From Planctomycetota bacterium (GTDB taxonomy: Bacteria; Planctomycetota; Phycisphaerae; Phycisphaerales; UBA5793): 64,000 nucleotides of DNA. Made by a program: the position numbers and the translations under genes. The stretch is from the NCBI GenBank assembly GCA_963205185.1, contig CAUJHZ010000044.1:87640-151639 (forward strand). Reading direction: 5' to 3'. The notes below the pieces were generated by a model. The model did no database searches. It was not told the origin of the DNA and worked only from the letters and a program-made list of their open reading frames with translations. Below are positions 28,546-36,812 of the stretch, piece by piece; the stretch's first letter is position 1, and every line of letters begins with the position of its first letter.

Positions 28546-29078
28546 TGCAGAAGCTGAGCACGCTTCAGGTCGCCGTTCCCACCGACACCACGATCGTGAT
28601 GACGCGCACCTTCGATGCGCCGCGTCGGTTGGTCTGGGACGCGATGACGCAGCCGGCACTTGTGCGGCGATGGATGTTCTGTCCGCCGGGTTGGTCGTGG
28701 GCGAAGTGCGAGATGGACGTTCGCGTCGGCGGCGCTTACTGCTGGGAATGGAACGGACCCGACGGCCAGCTCGCCCTGACCATCCGAGGCGAGCACCGGG
28801 AGGTGGTCCCGCCGCACCGGATCGTGCACACGGAACTTATGGAAATGGCCCCCGGTGCTGGGCCGTGCGCCTCGGATGGTGGTTCGCCCGAGCCGTGGGA
28901 ACTTGTCGCCACACTCGAACTGACAGAAGAAAACGGCGTCACATCGATGACGATGACGCTTTCGTTCAACACCAGGCAGGCTCGTGACATGGCGCTCGCC
29001 TCCGGCATGGAGCACGGGATGGAGGCGGGGTACAAGAACCTGGATGCTTTCCTGGCCGATCCGCATCGGCAGATCTGA
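28542..29078 (+). CDS. SRPBCC/AHSA1-family protein
   Basis: 178 residues; AAGGAG four bases before the ATG. The START-like fold is shown by TRTFDAPRRLVWDAMTQPALVRRWMFCP, DVRVGGAYCWEW, PPHRIVHTELM and a C-terminal helix MEHGMEAGYKNLDAFLA. Such AHSA1 proteins bind hydrophobic ligands in a deep pocket; ligand unknown. Translationally coupled to the ArsR regulator, which makes it that regulator's main target. Confidence 0.85.
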   Translation: MMQKLSTLQVAVPTDTTIVMTRTFDAPRRLVWDAMTQPALVRRWMFCPPGWSWAKCEMDVRVGGAYCWEWNGPDGQLALTIRGEHREVVPPHRIVHTELMEMAPGAGPCASDGGSPEPWELVATLELTEENGVTSMTMTLSFNTRQARDMALASGMEHGMEAGYKNLDAFLADPHRQI

Positions 29079-29092
29079 AACCGGAGCGCAAC

Positions 29093-29491
29093 ATGAAGAA
29101 TGCAACGCCCTCGATCGCACAATACGACGCCGCCCAATCAGGCGCTGAGGCGGCGGTGTGCAGACGACTCCGCGCCGAGATCAACCGCGCGATGCCCGAA
29201 GCCACTTCCAAGGTCTGGCATGGCGCGCCGGTCTGGTTCGTCGGAGGTACGCCTGTGGTTGGCTACTCCGTGCCGGCGCGTGGTGGAGTGTCACTGCTCT
29301 TCTGGAACGGCCGTGCGTTCGGAGATCAGGCGCTCAAGCCGGTCGGCAAGTTCAGCGCGGCACAGGTTGAGTACGGATCCACCTCCGACATCAGGGTGAC
29401 CGCCCTGCGCCGCTGGCTCCGGAAGGCGGCTACGGATCTCTGGGATGTACGCTCGATTCGAAAACGTGCGGCGCGATCGAGCCCATCATGA
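29093..29491 (+). CDS. DUF1801-family protein
   Basis: 132 residues, CGGAGC before the ATG, 14 bases after the SRPBCC stop, so in the same operon. Family features: RLRAEINRAMPEATSKVWHGAPVWFVGGTPVVGYS, then a beta strand SLLFWNGRAFG and VTALRRWLRKA. The W-GxP-W segment is the family signature. No activity is known for DUF1801 proteins. Confidence 0.75.
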   Translation: MKNATPSIAQYDAAQSGAEAAVCRRLRAEINRAMPEATSKVWHGAPVWFVGGTPVVGYSVPARGGVSLLFWNGRAFGDQALKPVGKFSAAQVEYGSTSDIRVTALRRWLRKAATDLWDVRSIRKRAARSSPS

Positions 29492-29556
29492 TGTGCCGGC
29501 CGATCCGACGTGCATCGGTACGAGACGGGGCAGGTATTCAACGTGTGAAGGAGTGA

Positions 29557-30009
29557 ATGAAGATGGCGCGAAAGAATGCAGGCAGTTTCACCGCGGAAGA
29601 ACGCGCTGCGATGAAGGAGCGGGCCGAAGAACTCAAGGCGGAGGGGCGCGCAAAGAAGTCAAAGAAGGGCAAGGCAGACGGCGAGAGTGAGGTGCTTGCG
29701 AAGATCGCCGAGATGCCGGAACCGGATCGCACCCTGGGCAAACGGCTCCACGCGATCGTCCGATCCGCCGCCCCGGACCTTCAATCCAAACTCTGGTACG
29801 GAATGCCCGCGTATGCCAATGCCGAGGGAAAGGTCGTGTGCTTCTTTCAGAGTGCGGCGAAATTCAAGACGCGCTACTCATCGTTCTCGTTCTGCGACGC
29901 CGCGAAACTCGATGACGGAGCCATGTGGCCCGTCGGCTTTGCGCTGAAGCAGCTGGCTGCGACCGATGAGGCGAAGATCGCGACACTCGTCCGCAGAGCG
30001 ATCGGTTGA
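29557..30009 (+). CDS. DUF1801-family protein with basic N-terminus
   Basis: 150 residues; AAGGAG five bases upstream. A Lys/Glu-rich N-terminal ~45 residues ([26 protein letters not shown]) precedes the DUF1801 fold: [36 protein letters not shown] and [17 protein letters not shown], here with the canonical W-YGMPAY motif. Last gene of the ArsR operon. Confidence 0.8.
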   Translation: MKMARKNAGSFTAEERAAMKERAEELKAEGRAKKSKKGKADGESEVLAKIAEMPEPDRTLGKRLHAIVRSAAPDLQSKLWYGMPAYANAEGKVVCFFQSAAKFKTRYSSFSFCDAAKLDDGAMWPVGFALKQLAATDEAKIATLVRRAIG

Positions 30010-30130
30010 TCCCCGATCGGGCGGCACGTGTTGCGCGATACACTGGCAATCGCGTCGCAGAGGCGCCGCCCCATGTCGCCGCCGGTCAAGCGCCCTTGAC
30101 CGAGTCACTTCGAACAGCAGCCCCGCTGTA

Positions 30131-30159
30131 TTGACCCGGCGCGTTCGATTATGTACTCT
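30131..30159 (+). promoter_or_regulatory. Possible promoter of the DUF4261 lipoprotein gene
   Basis: TTGACC (30131-30136), 17 bases, TACTCT (30154-30159). Moderate match; the start site would fall just before the hairpin at 30175. Confidence 0.45.
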
Positions 30160-30174
30160 TCCGATATCGGTGCA

Positions 30175-30229
30175 GCGGTCGCGAATGAATACCTGCTTCC
30201 GCATTAAGTAGTCGGAGCAGAGCGACCGC
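30175..30229 (+). other. Long two-tier hairpin in the leader of the DUF4261 gene
   Basis: GCGGTCGC (30175-30182) pairs with GCGACCGC (30222-30229); inside, CTGCTTCCG (30193-30201) pairs with CGGAGCAG (30213-30220) with one bulged T. Both arms are perfect or nearly so. It lies in the presumed 5' untranslated region, 51 bases before the start. Confidence 0.55.
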
Positions 30230-30280
30230 AAAACAGGCAGATCGAACAACCGCCGTCTGGGACGGCAGCGGGGAGGCTCG

Positions 30281-31549
30281 ATGATACCCGTGGGCTGCTA
30301 TGCCAATTGGCAATGCGTCATGACGCGACTGCTCGTTCCAGCAGTGCTGCTTTCGATCGCGGCAGCATGCAATCGGATCGACCAGGGCCCGTCCAGCACT
30401 GGAACGGCCGGCGAGGATGTGTCGCCCGCTGCGGCGCCGCCCGTCTATTCACCAGAGACTTTTCGGGCGGACATCGAACAACTCATAGCGAATCGCGATT
30501 ATGAACGTGCTGCGGCGCTCCTTCAGGCTGCCGATGTGAACGGGCAGGTCAACCACGACGCAGCCGGCTACCTGGCGGTGGCGCAGTACACGATCTTCCT
30601 CCCTGGCGTGCAGGATGAGATCGAGTTCGATCGCGAGCGCGACTGGGTCTTTCCGGGCACCTCGGATGTCACCGAGAACATGGCCTGGCAGAACGCGGCG
30701 ACGGAGTTTGCGGCCCGGTACAACACGATGCGGGCAAGCGAGGCGCGCATGACTGAAGAACCTGCCGCCGAGGACGTCGAGTGGAAAGTGAATCTCGCGT
30801 TCATCCTTCTCTCCAAGCCAGAGGTACCCGAGGCTGACGCCGTGGCGCAGGCCTTCCGCGCGTTTGCAGCACCGGATGAAACGATCCGGGTGCAGGCGGA
30901 GGGTTCGGCGGACGATCCGCTCGACCGGGGACTGTCACTTGAGCTTGGGACGGGAGAGAAGTCGGTCATAGCGCTTATACCGATGCAGGTGCCGGGAGGT
31001 GAGGCGGAGCAGGGGGCGCAGTTCAGTGTGTCGGCTTTGGCAGATGGCTGGGAGGTTCCGCCGTATCAGGCGCACCTGGTCGTGACGTTCAGCGCTTCGG
31101 CTGAGACGCCGCCGGTCGAGCGCGTGATGCGGTTTACCTCAATACTGGCCGCGGTGACGCAGGCGTCTCCGGCTGTGGCCGTGTACTGGGGAGGCGCCGG
31201 AGCCACGCACGATTCCGAGTTCTTCACGACAGTCGCCGCCGATCGCAACATGGGGATGCTGCTCTGGTCCGGATTGAGCGTGGCGCGGCACGCGGACGGC
31301 CGGCTCAGTCTGCTGAGCACCGGAATGGAGCAGCTTGAACTGCCGAACATGCTGCTGCTTGTGGGGGAATCCTCAGAAGGCGAGGCACTGGCGTTCATGT
31401 ACGACGTGCTGGGCTACGTGGCTCAGCGCGGCGAGGCGCTGCCGGACGGTGACACGGTCGGCTGGACGGATGACCAGCGTCTGCCGGTCCGCTACGTCGA
31501 ATCTCCGGTCGATCCGGAGAAGAAGGTGTTCTGTATCGAACTTCCTTAG
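30281..31549 (+). CDS. Lipoprotein with C-terminal DUF4261-like domain
   Basis: 422 residues; GGGGAGG four bases before the ATG fixes the start. The leader MTRLLVPAVLLSIAAAC ends in a lipobox. Residues ~65-100 look TPR-like (ANRDYERAAALLQAADV). The C-terminal two thirds has the DUF4261 pattern: LAAVTQASPAVAVYWGGAGATHDSEFF, GMLLWSGLSV, and MEQLELPNMLLLVGESSEGEALAFMYDVLGYV. DUF4261 is usually found in cytoplasmic immunity-type proteins, so a lipoprotein version is unusual. Function unknown. Confidence 0.6.
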   Translation: MIPVGCYANWQCVMTRLLVPAVLLSIAAACNRIDQGPSSTGTAGEDVSPAAAPPVYSPETFRADIEQLIANRDYERAAALLQAADVNGQVNHDAAGYLAVAQYTIFLPGVQDEIEFDRERDWVFPGTSDVTENMAWQNAATEFAARYNTMRASEARMTEEPAAEDVEWKVNLAFILLSKPEVPEADAVAQAFRAFAAPDETIRVQAEGSADDPLDRGLSLELGTGEKSVIALIPMQVPGGEAEQGAQFSVSALADGWEVPPYQAHLVVTFSASAETPPVERVMRFTSILAAVTQASPAVAVYWGGAGATHDSEFFTTVAADRNMGMLLWSGLSVARHADGRLSLLSTGMEQLELPNMLLLVGESSEGEALAFMYDVLGYVAQRGEALPDGDTVGWTDDQRLPVRYVESPVDPEKKVFCIELP

Positions 31550-31619
31550 TCGTGCGTCAGACGGTTGGCTGTTCCCAGGCGGCATTCCCCTCCGGGCCGC
31601 AGAGAAGTCCGGAGGCGCG

Positions 31620-32099
31620 TCACTGTCGCTCGTCGGCCGGTTTGACAATGAACTCGCCGAAGTCTTCACCAGTCAGCAGGTTCTCCAGCCGAACCACTTC
31701 GAGCTGCATCGCCGGCTGCACGTTTTCCAGCGTGATTGTTTGACCCGCTTTGACTGAGACCGGGCCCATGACAACGCGCTCGGTGCTGTCGGTGATGCTG
31801 ATGAGCACCTGCCTGCTCGTGATGTCATCGAGGTGCAGTCTGAACTTGCCTCCCGGCAGCCAGGCGCTGGAGCGCTGCTTGATCGTGAGCGGCACGCCTT
31901 CGTCAGTCAGCGCGATCGCGGCGGACTCCTCCGGCCCGGGCCCAGGCGCGCCGGGCTGACCCAGGGCTTTGGTCGCGGTCTCCACACCCCATTGCACCGT
32001 GCCGGTGATCGCGAAGATCGCCCAGACGAGGCTCGCGCAGAGAGCGAGAACCGCGATGCCGACAATCCACTTGAGAGGAGATGGCTTTGCGTTCGTCAT
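31620..32099 (-). CDS. Small membrane-anchored protein, unrecognised
   Basis: 159 residues from the ATG at 32099 (GAGGT four bases upstream). One N-terminal transmembrane helix (IVGIAVLALCASLVWAIFAI), a Gly/Pro hinge (GQPGAPGPGPEES), then a beta-rich domain of ~100 residues (GGKFRLHLDDITSRQVLISI, AGQTITLENVQPAMQLEVVRLE). I do not recognise the family. It is convergent with the DUF4261 gene and is served by a TATAAT on its own strand. Confidence 0.6.
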   Translation of the reverse strand: MTNAKPSPLKWIVGIAVLALCASLVWAIFAITGTVQWGVETATKALGQPGAPGPGPEESAAIALTDEGVPLTIKQRSSAWLPGGKFRLHLDDITSRQVLISITDSTERVVMGPVSVKAGQTITLENVQPAMQLEVVRLENLLTGEDFGEFIVKPADERQ

Positions 32100-32150
32100 C
32101 GGACCTCGCGGGGCCGGCTGCCGGCTTCCATGGCGCTTGACTCCGTTATG

Positions 32151-32156
32151 ATTATA
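32151..32156 (-). promoter_or_regulatory. TATAAT -10 box for the small membrane protein gene
   Basis: Perfect TATAAT on the minus strand, about 52 bases before the start codon at 32099. No clear -35. Confidence 0.5.
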
Positions 32157-32180
32157 ACGTCGGACTGACGCGGCGCAGGG

Positions 32181-32318
32181 ATGGTCTCGCCGCCGCCGCT
32201 CGGCTCCAAACAGCCAGATGTGCGCTACGTGCACATTCACGAGGGCGAGGATCTGAACGAATCGGAATTGGCGCGATGGGTGAAGCAGGCGAGCAGGTTG
32301 CCGGGGTCGGCACCATAG
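32181..32318 (+). pseudogene. Fragment of a DUF1801-type gene
   Basis: An ATG-to-TAG frame of 45 codons reading VRYVHIHEGEDLNESELARWVKQASRLPG, which resembles the C-terminal extension of many DUF1801/YdeI proteins (acidic stretch, then SRLPG at the very end). The conserved core is missing. Either a relic or a tiny free-standing domain; a relic is more likely given similar debris nearby. Confidence 0.45.
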
Positions 32319-32360
32319 CGACGGCGGGTCACTCCATTCGAACTGCCGGACAGCCGAAGA

Positions 32361-32366
32361 TACACT
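32361..32366 (+). promoter_or_regulatory. Candidate -10 box for a leaderless gene
   Basis: TACACT only six bases before the ATG at 32373; if it is the -10, the transcript starts at the start codon. Confidence 0.35.
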
Positions 32367-32372
32367 GCGCTC

Positions 32373-32954
32373 ATGGTGCTCCCGGCGGAACCAGGCTCCC
32401 TGACCGTTCATTTCGAGGTGACGCGCGCCGATCTGGAGGCGTGTGCCGCCCGGCAACTTGGCGCTGTCGGCGGAGTGGGCCCGTGGCGACAGGCGATGAT
32501 CATGGTGCTGGCGGTGGCGGTCATGGTTGGCGTGATCGTCTTCAGTACCGTACCAGCGGGGCCGGCTCGATGGGTGGCGATGGTCGCTTACTCCATTGCT
32601 GCATGCTGGATACTCTGGAAAGGATTGTTCCGCGGGCGAAGCGCCGTTGCCCGTGTGGTCGACCGGACGATCGCAAATGGAGGCGGCGAGGCGATCTTCG
32701 CCCCTGAGCACATCAGCATCTCGGAGAGTGGCCTACGTGCCGAACACGGCCATACGACCATCATCCAACGATGGGCCGGCGTGAGGTCGATCGAGTTGGA
32801 GGACGATGCCATCTACATCATGACCGGCGCGATGACATTCCACAGGATCCCCCGACGCGCTTTTGCTGGCGATGCGGAGATGCGTGCGTTCGGCGAGCAG
32901 GCGAAGGTATGGCATCGCGCGACGGGGCCGCCGCTGGCGCCTGAGCAAGTGTGA
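32373..32954 (+). CDS. YcxB-like membrane protein
   Basis: 193 residues. MTVHFEVTRADL-type opening (here LTVHFEVTRADLEACAARQ), two transmembrane helices (about 42-60 and 66-84), and the C-terminal YcxB-like domain ISESGLRAEHGHTTIIQRWAGVRSIELEDDAIYIMT with FHRIPRRAF. This matches the general YcxB layout. No ribosome site is visible, consistent with a leaderless message. Function unknown. Confidence 0.7.
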   Translation: MVLPAEPGSLTVHFEVTRADLEACAARQLGAVGGVGPWRQAMIMVLAVAVMVGVIVFSTVPAGPARWVAMVAYSIAACWILWKGLFRGRSAVARVVDRTIANGGGEAIFAPEHISISESGLRAEHGHTTIIQRWAGVRSIELEDDAIYIMTGAMTFHRIPRRAFAGDAEMRAFGEQAKVWHRATGPPLAPEQV

Positions 32955-33002
32955 GCGCAGCGCTAGCGGGTTTGCCGCGCTGCGCGCAGCCGCCGTGGTT
33001 CG

Positions 33003-33008
33003 TATACT
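33003..33008 (+). promoter_or_regulatory. Candidate -10 box for the SRPBCC gene
   Basis: TATACT 53 bases before the start codon at 33062. Confidence 0.35.
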
Positions 33009-33061
33009 CCCTTCGGCTCGTGCGAATTGACTGCGCACAGACTGCACAGGAGGAGACACCC

Positions 33062-33505
33062 ATGCCCGGCACCGTTCGACTGCATCGTGTTCTGTCGGCC
33101 AAGCCTGAGAAGGTCTATCGCGCGTTCGTCGAGGCGGATGCGCTCGCGAAGTGGCTGCCGCCCAATGGCTTTACTTGCAGTGTGCATCAGCTCGATGCCA
33201 AAGTCGGCGGCACGTATCGAATGTCGTTTCGCAACTTCACCACCGGAGCCGGCCACTCGTTCGGCGGCACGTACGTCGAACTCGTGCCGGGCGAGCGACT
33301 GCGATACACCGACCAGTTCGACGATCCGAACCTGCCGGGCGAGATACAGGTGACCATCGAACTTCGGCGGGTGTCGGTCGGCACCGAATTGAGCATCGTG
33401 CAGGAGGGCATTCCGGATGTCATTCCAGTCGAGGCATGCTATCTCGGCTGGCAGGATTCACTGCGGAATCTCGCGAGCCTCGTCGAGCCGGAGGTCTGTG
33501 AATAG
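33062..33505 (+). CDS. SRPBCC/AHSA1-family protein
   Basis: 147 residues; AGGAGG eight bases before the ATG. VRLHRVLSAKPEKVYRAFVEADALAKWLPP, KVGGTYRMSFRNF, GGTYVELVPGERLRYTDQF and a C-terminal GWQDSLRNLASLVE helix define the AHSA1 fold. Followed 51 bases later by a DUF1801 gene, repeating the SRPBCC-DUF1801 order seen at 28.5-30 kb. Ligand unknown. Confidence 0.85.
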   Translation: MPGTVRLHRVLSAKPEKVYRAFVEADALAKWLPPNGFTCSVHQLDAKVGGTYRMSFRNFTTGAGHSFGGTYVELVPGERLRYTDQFDDPNLPGEIQVTIELRRVSVGTELSIVQEGIPDVIPVEACYLGWQDSLRNLASLVEPEVCE

Positions 33506-33556
33506 CACGGCCGACGCCGCGCGGAGCGCGGCGGTGCGCGGCAGGAACGTGAAACG

Positions 33557-34024
33557 ATGAAGAAGCGCGAAAGCGATGCCGGGCCGAGAGCGGGAGGAGA
33601 GGCTCCATCGGGGCTCATCGATGCTCGCATCGCCCAACTCGGCGACTGGCGCGGCGAGACGCTGGCGCGCGTGCGCGAACTCGTCCGTCAGGCGCATCCG
33701 CAGGTGATCGAGGAAGTAAAGTGGCGCAAGCCGTCGAATCCGTCAGGGGTGCCGGTCTGGTCGCACGCCGGCATCATCTGCACCGGCGAAGTGTATAAAG
33801 ACAAAGTCAAACTCAGCTTCGCCCAAGGCGCCGCTCTTGAGGATCCGGCGGGGCTGTTCAATGCGAGCCTGGAGGGCAACACCCGCCGGGCCATCGACAT
33901 CTGCGAAGGTGAACGGATCGATCCGCGGGCTTTCAAGGCGCTGATTCGTGCGGCGGTCGCGATGAACACCGCCGCATTCTCGTCGGCGGACAACCGTCCC
34001 AGAAAAGGGACCCGGCGATCGTGA
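33557..34024 (+). CDS. DUF1801-family protein
   Basis: 155 residues. IDARIAQLGDWRGETLARVRELVRQAHPQVIEEVKWRKPS is the N-terminal helical part with the signature Trp; then PVWSHAGIICTGEVYKDKVKLSFAQGA, a beta core, and ALIRAAVAMNTA at the end. Several family members of this subtype are annotated only as DUF1801. Probably co-transcribed with the preceding SRPBCC gene. Confidence 0.8.
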   Translation: MKKRESDAGPRAGGEAPSGLIDARIAQLGDWRGETLARVRELVRQAHPQVIEEVKWRKPSNPSGVPVWSHAGIICTGEVYKDKVKLSFAQGAALEDPAGLFNASLEGNTRRAIDICEGERIDPRAFKALIRAAVAMNTAAFSSADNRPRKGTRRS

Positions 34025-34048
34025 GGGGATGCCGCACGCATCCAGTTT

Positions 34049-34390
34049 TCACCGCTCAGTCTCACGCATCTTTATGAGTCGCTTCGGCGCCGTGTTGCGC
34101 CAGGCATCGCGCATGGCGCGGCGGAGCACCTTCGCCTTCGCGTCCGCGAGGATGACTTTCGTGCAGCCGCGCAAGCCCCACGTGCCGTTCACCGGCTCGA
34201 ACATCTCCGGGTGAGTGTCGATGTATTCATCCTGCTGCTCGGGCGTGAGTTTTACCATGCCGTGCGCATCATCGTTCCACAGGCTGGCGAACACCTTTCC
34301 GCCGACGCGAAAGTCCGGGTGCCCGCCGTGCGCGCGCTCTTCGCTCTCGGGCATGCTCAGGGCGATTGCTCGGAATGCGTCAGGTGACAT
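34049..34390 (-). CDS. MmcQ/YjbR-family protein
   Basis: 113 residues from the ATG at 34390, which gives the usual family start (MSPDAFRAIALSMPESEE); ATGs at 34444 and 34450 would add 18-20 residues. Core signature: HGGHPDFRVGGKVFASLW, KLTPEQQDEYI, FEPVNGTWGLRGCTKVIL. The fold is a CyaY-like double-wing DNA-binding shape; function unknown. Convergent with the DUF1801 gene. Confidence 0.8.
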   Translation of the reverse strand: MSPDAFRAIALSMPESEERAHGGHPDFRVGGKVFASLWNDDAHGMVKLTPEQQDEYIDTHPEMFEPVNGTWGLRGCTKVILADAKAKVLRRAMRDAWRNTAPKRLIKMRETER

Positions 34391-34656
34391 CGCGGTTCTC
34401 GCAATCTGCCGGAGGCGCAGGACGGCGGTCGATCGATCAGTCATCGGCACGACCGATCACGCAGGTGCAGATTCAGGTGGTCACAGTTCACGGCCACTGG
34501 GCGTTCCGCAGGGGACGCTCCTGCCGCACTTTGGAACACCAGCGGAATGGTTCACGCGCGGATAAGCGCAATCTCACCCCATCTTCATCCCGCGTTCAGA
34601 CGCGGCGCGCACTATTGCTGACCGCCCAAAAGCGTACGGGCGAGCAAGGAGCATCA

Positions 34657-35196
34657 ATGAAACTGTCGAATCTGCACGACGTCCTGGTGGATGAACTTCG
34701 TGACCTGTACAACGCGGAGAAGCAGATTCTCAAGGCCCTGCCCCGCATGAGCAAGGCGGCGTCATCGGCTGAACTGCAGAATGCTCTGCAGGAGCACCTG
34801 TCGCAGACCGAAGATCAGGTGGAGCGTCTCGAGAAGATCTTCGAGGAACTCGACATGGCGGCCCGCGGCAAGACCTGCCACGGCATGCAGGGCATCATCG
34901 AGGAAGGCAAGGAAGTGCTCGAGGAGCGCAAGGGCAGCGACCCCGCCGCCATCGACGCCGCCCTCCTCGCCGCCGCCCAGAAGGTGGAGCACTACGAAAT
35001 CTGCGCCTACGGCTCATCGCGCGCCCACGCCGAGTTGCTCGGGCTGTCCCGCGTGGCCGAACTGCTCCAGGAAACCCTCGACGAAGAGAGCGAAGCCAAC
35101 GAAAAGCTGGATGCCATCGCCCGCGACGGCGTTAATGCCGCGGCGGCCAACGGCAGCGCGGCGCGGGGCGAGGAGGATGAAGACGAGGGCGACTGA
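34657..35196 (+). CDS. Ferritin-like DUF892 (YciE/YciF) protein
   Basis: 179 residues; AAGGAG five bases before the ATG. MKLSNLHDVLVDELRDLYNAEKQILKALPRM is the standard opening, with ETLDEESEANEKL near the end. A four-helix bundle with Glu/His metal ligands (DELxDLYxAE, EHYEICAYG, EE). Members are induced by osmotic or oxidative stress in enterobacteria; iron binding is likely here, the role is not shown. An acidic tail (GEEDEDEGD) is added. Followed by an SRPBCC gene 20 bases later. Confidence 0.85.
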   Translation: MKLSNLHDVLVDELRDLYNAEKQILKALPRMSKAASSAELQNALQEHLSQTEDQVERLEKIFEELDMAARGKTCHGMQGIIEEGKEVLEERKGSDPAAIDAALLAAAQKVEHYEICAYGSSRAHAELLGLSRVAELLQETLDEESEANEKLDAIARDGVNAAAANGSAARGEEDEDEGD

Positions 35197-35216
35197 CGCC
35201 GCACGGAGGATGTGCC

Positions 35217-35681
35217 ATGGTCACCGCAGAGACCGATCGCATTGAAAAGGCGGTGGAACTGAACGCCTCGGTTGAAAGCGTCTGGCACGCGCTCACCGAC
35301 CCCGGGGCGTTCCGCCAATGGTTCGGCGCCAGCCTCGATGCGCGCTTCGCGCCCGGGCGCCGCGTAAGCGCGCGGCTGGTCGGCCGCGCCTTTGAACGAA
35401 CCAGGGTCGAGATGGAAGTGCAGCGCATGGAGCCGCAGCGGCTGCTCTCGTTCCGCTGGCATCCTGACGCGACCGACCCGCAGGCGGACTACTCCGACGA
35501 GGAGCCGACGCTGGTCGAGTTCCGCCTGCGCCGCACGCCTGCCGGGACGCTGCTTCGACTGACCGAGTCGGGCTTTGACGCCATTCCATCCTCGCGGCGC
35601 GAGCAAGCTTACCACGCCAACTTCGAAGGCTGGACAGAGCAGCTCAAAAACATCGAGGACCACGTCGCCCGGCACGCGTAG
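35217..35681 (+). CDS. SRPBCC/AHSA1-family protein
   Basis: 154 residues; CGGAGG seven bases upstream. IEKAVELNASVESVWHALTDPGAFRQWFGASL, RVEMEVQRMEPQRLLSFRWHP and NFEGWTEQLKNIEDHVA define the fold, close to the AHSA1 regulators of the YndB type. Probably in one transcript with the DUF892 gene. Confidence 0.85.
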   Translation: MVTAETDRIEKAVELNASVESVWHALTDPGAFRQWFGASLDARFAPGRRVSARLVGRAFERTRVEMEVQRMEPQRLLSFRWHPDATDPQADYSDEEPTLVEFRLRRTPAGTLLRLTESGFDAIPSSRREQAYHANFEGWTEQLKNIEDHVARHA

Positions 35682-36006
35682 AAGACCTGGCAAGTAACGT
35701 TGGCGTGTGTACCGCCCGCCCCCGCGCACTGAAGCCGGGAGTGCGGGCGCCCGGGCATGCGCCTGCCTGCCTGTATCGGCAGGCGCCGCGCACTGAACAC
35801 CATCCACATTCGACGGCGAGCGAGTTTCGGCCCAGGCCCCTCGCGACGGCGGCGCCAGTTCAGGCGGCTGCTTCGCGGGGCACGACCGGCTACACTCCCG
35901 GCCCGATTCGCAGCGGTTCGGTCGAGCCGACTGGATCTGGCAGCGTTGCGCTCCCGTCTTTGGTGTCTCTTTGTCAGGATTCAACCTCTTACAGGGCTGC
36001 ACTTAC
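35682..36006. other. Gene-free stretch with terminator-like hairpin
   Basis: 325 bases without a supported gene. GCGCCTGCC (35759-35767) pairs with GGCAGGCGC (35778-35786), flanked by two copies of GCGCACTGAA; no T run. TACACT at 35891-35896 could be a promoter for the membrane protein gene that follows. Confidence 0.4.
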
Positions 36007-36789
36007 ATGACTCAGTCCCAGGTCATCACCCCCGACCGGCCGCCAGCGGCGCGCCGCTCCGCATCGGCCGCCGTGCGCTACTTCTACACCGGCGCCGCCG
36101 CGGTGATGGTGGTGCTCGCGTTTCTGGGCTTCAGCAAGTTTTACCTGCACGGGCAGGCGTACCCCGGCCGCGAGATTGCCCCGCCGATCCGCACGCTGGT
36201 CATTGCGCACGGCGTGGCGATGAGCGCGTGGCTCATCCTGCTGCTGATTCAGCCGGCATTGATCGCGCTGCGCAAGCACCGGGTGCACATGGCCCTGGGC
36301 CGTGTCGGCGCAGCGCTGGCGGCCGCCATCCTGGTGCTGGGCATCTGGGTGGGCATTCAGTCCGCGCGGTTTACGCCGCCGGAAGCGGTCATCTGGGGGC
36401 TGTCACCGAAGCGCTTCATGGCCATTCCGCTGATCGGGGTGAGCGTGTTTGCCGTGTTCGTGGCGCTCGGTGTGGTGTACCGGCGCAAGCCGCGCATTCA
36501 CCGCGCGATGATGATCACCGCGACGCTGTCCGCCATGGCCGCGGCAGTGAGCCGCATCGATGCACTGAGCAACCTCTACGTCGGCACGGTGTGGGAGCAG
36601 TATTTCGGCCCGTTCCTGATGACCATGGTCTTCGCCGTGGCATTGTGGCTGCTGCGCTGCGCCGTGACGCGATCCATCGACCGGGCCCTGGGCATCGGCG
36701 TGGCCTGCCTGCTTGCCATCTCGCTGCTCACCATGCAATTGGCGCGCACCGCGGCGTGGGAGTCGTTTGCCTCGATGCTGATCGGGTGA
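36007..36789 (+). CDS. Multi-pass membrane protein, DUF2306-like
   Basis: 260 residues from the ATG at 36007. Seven hydrophobic helices. Histidines near helix ends (IAHGVAMSAW, HRVHMALGRVG, RIHRAMM) and the order HG...IQPALIALR..HMALGR recall DUF2306 predicted membrane proteins, some of which may bind haem. That link is a resemblance only. Monocistronic; promoter uncertain. Confidence 0.55.
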   Translation: MTQSQVITPDRPPAARRSASAAVRYFYTGAAAVMVVLAFLGFSKFYLHGQAYPGREIAPPIRTLVIAHGVAMSAWLILLLIQPALIALRKHRVHMALGRVGAALAAAILVLGIWVGIQSARFTPPEAVIWGLSPKRFMAIPLIGVSVFAVFVALGVVYRRKPRIHRAMMITATLSAMAAAVSRIDALSNLYVGTVWEQYFGPFLMTMVFAVALWLLRCAVTRSIDRALGIGVACLLAISLLTMQLARTAAWESFASMLIG

Positions 36790-36812
36790 GGCTTCTCACC
36801 TCCAGTCGCTGA

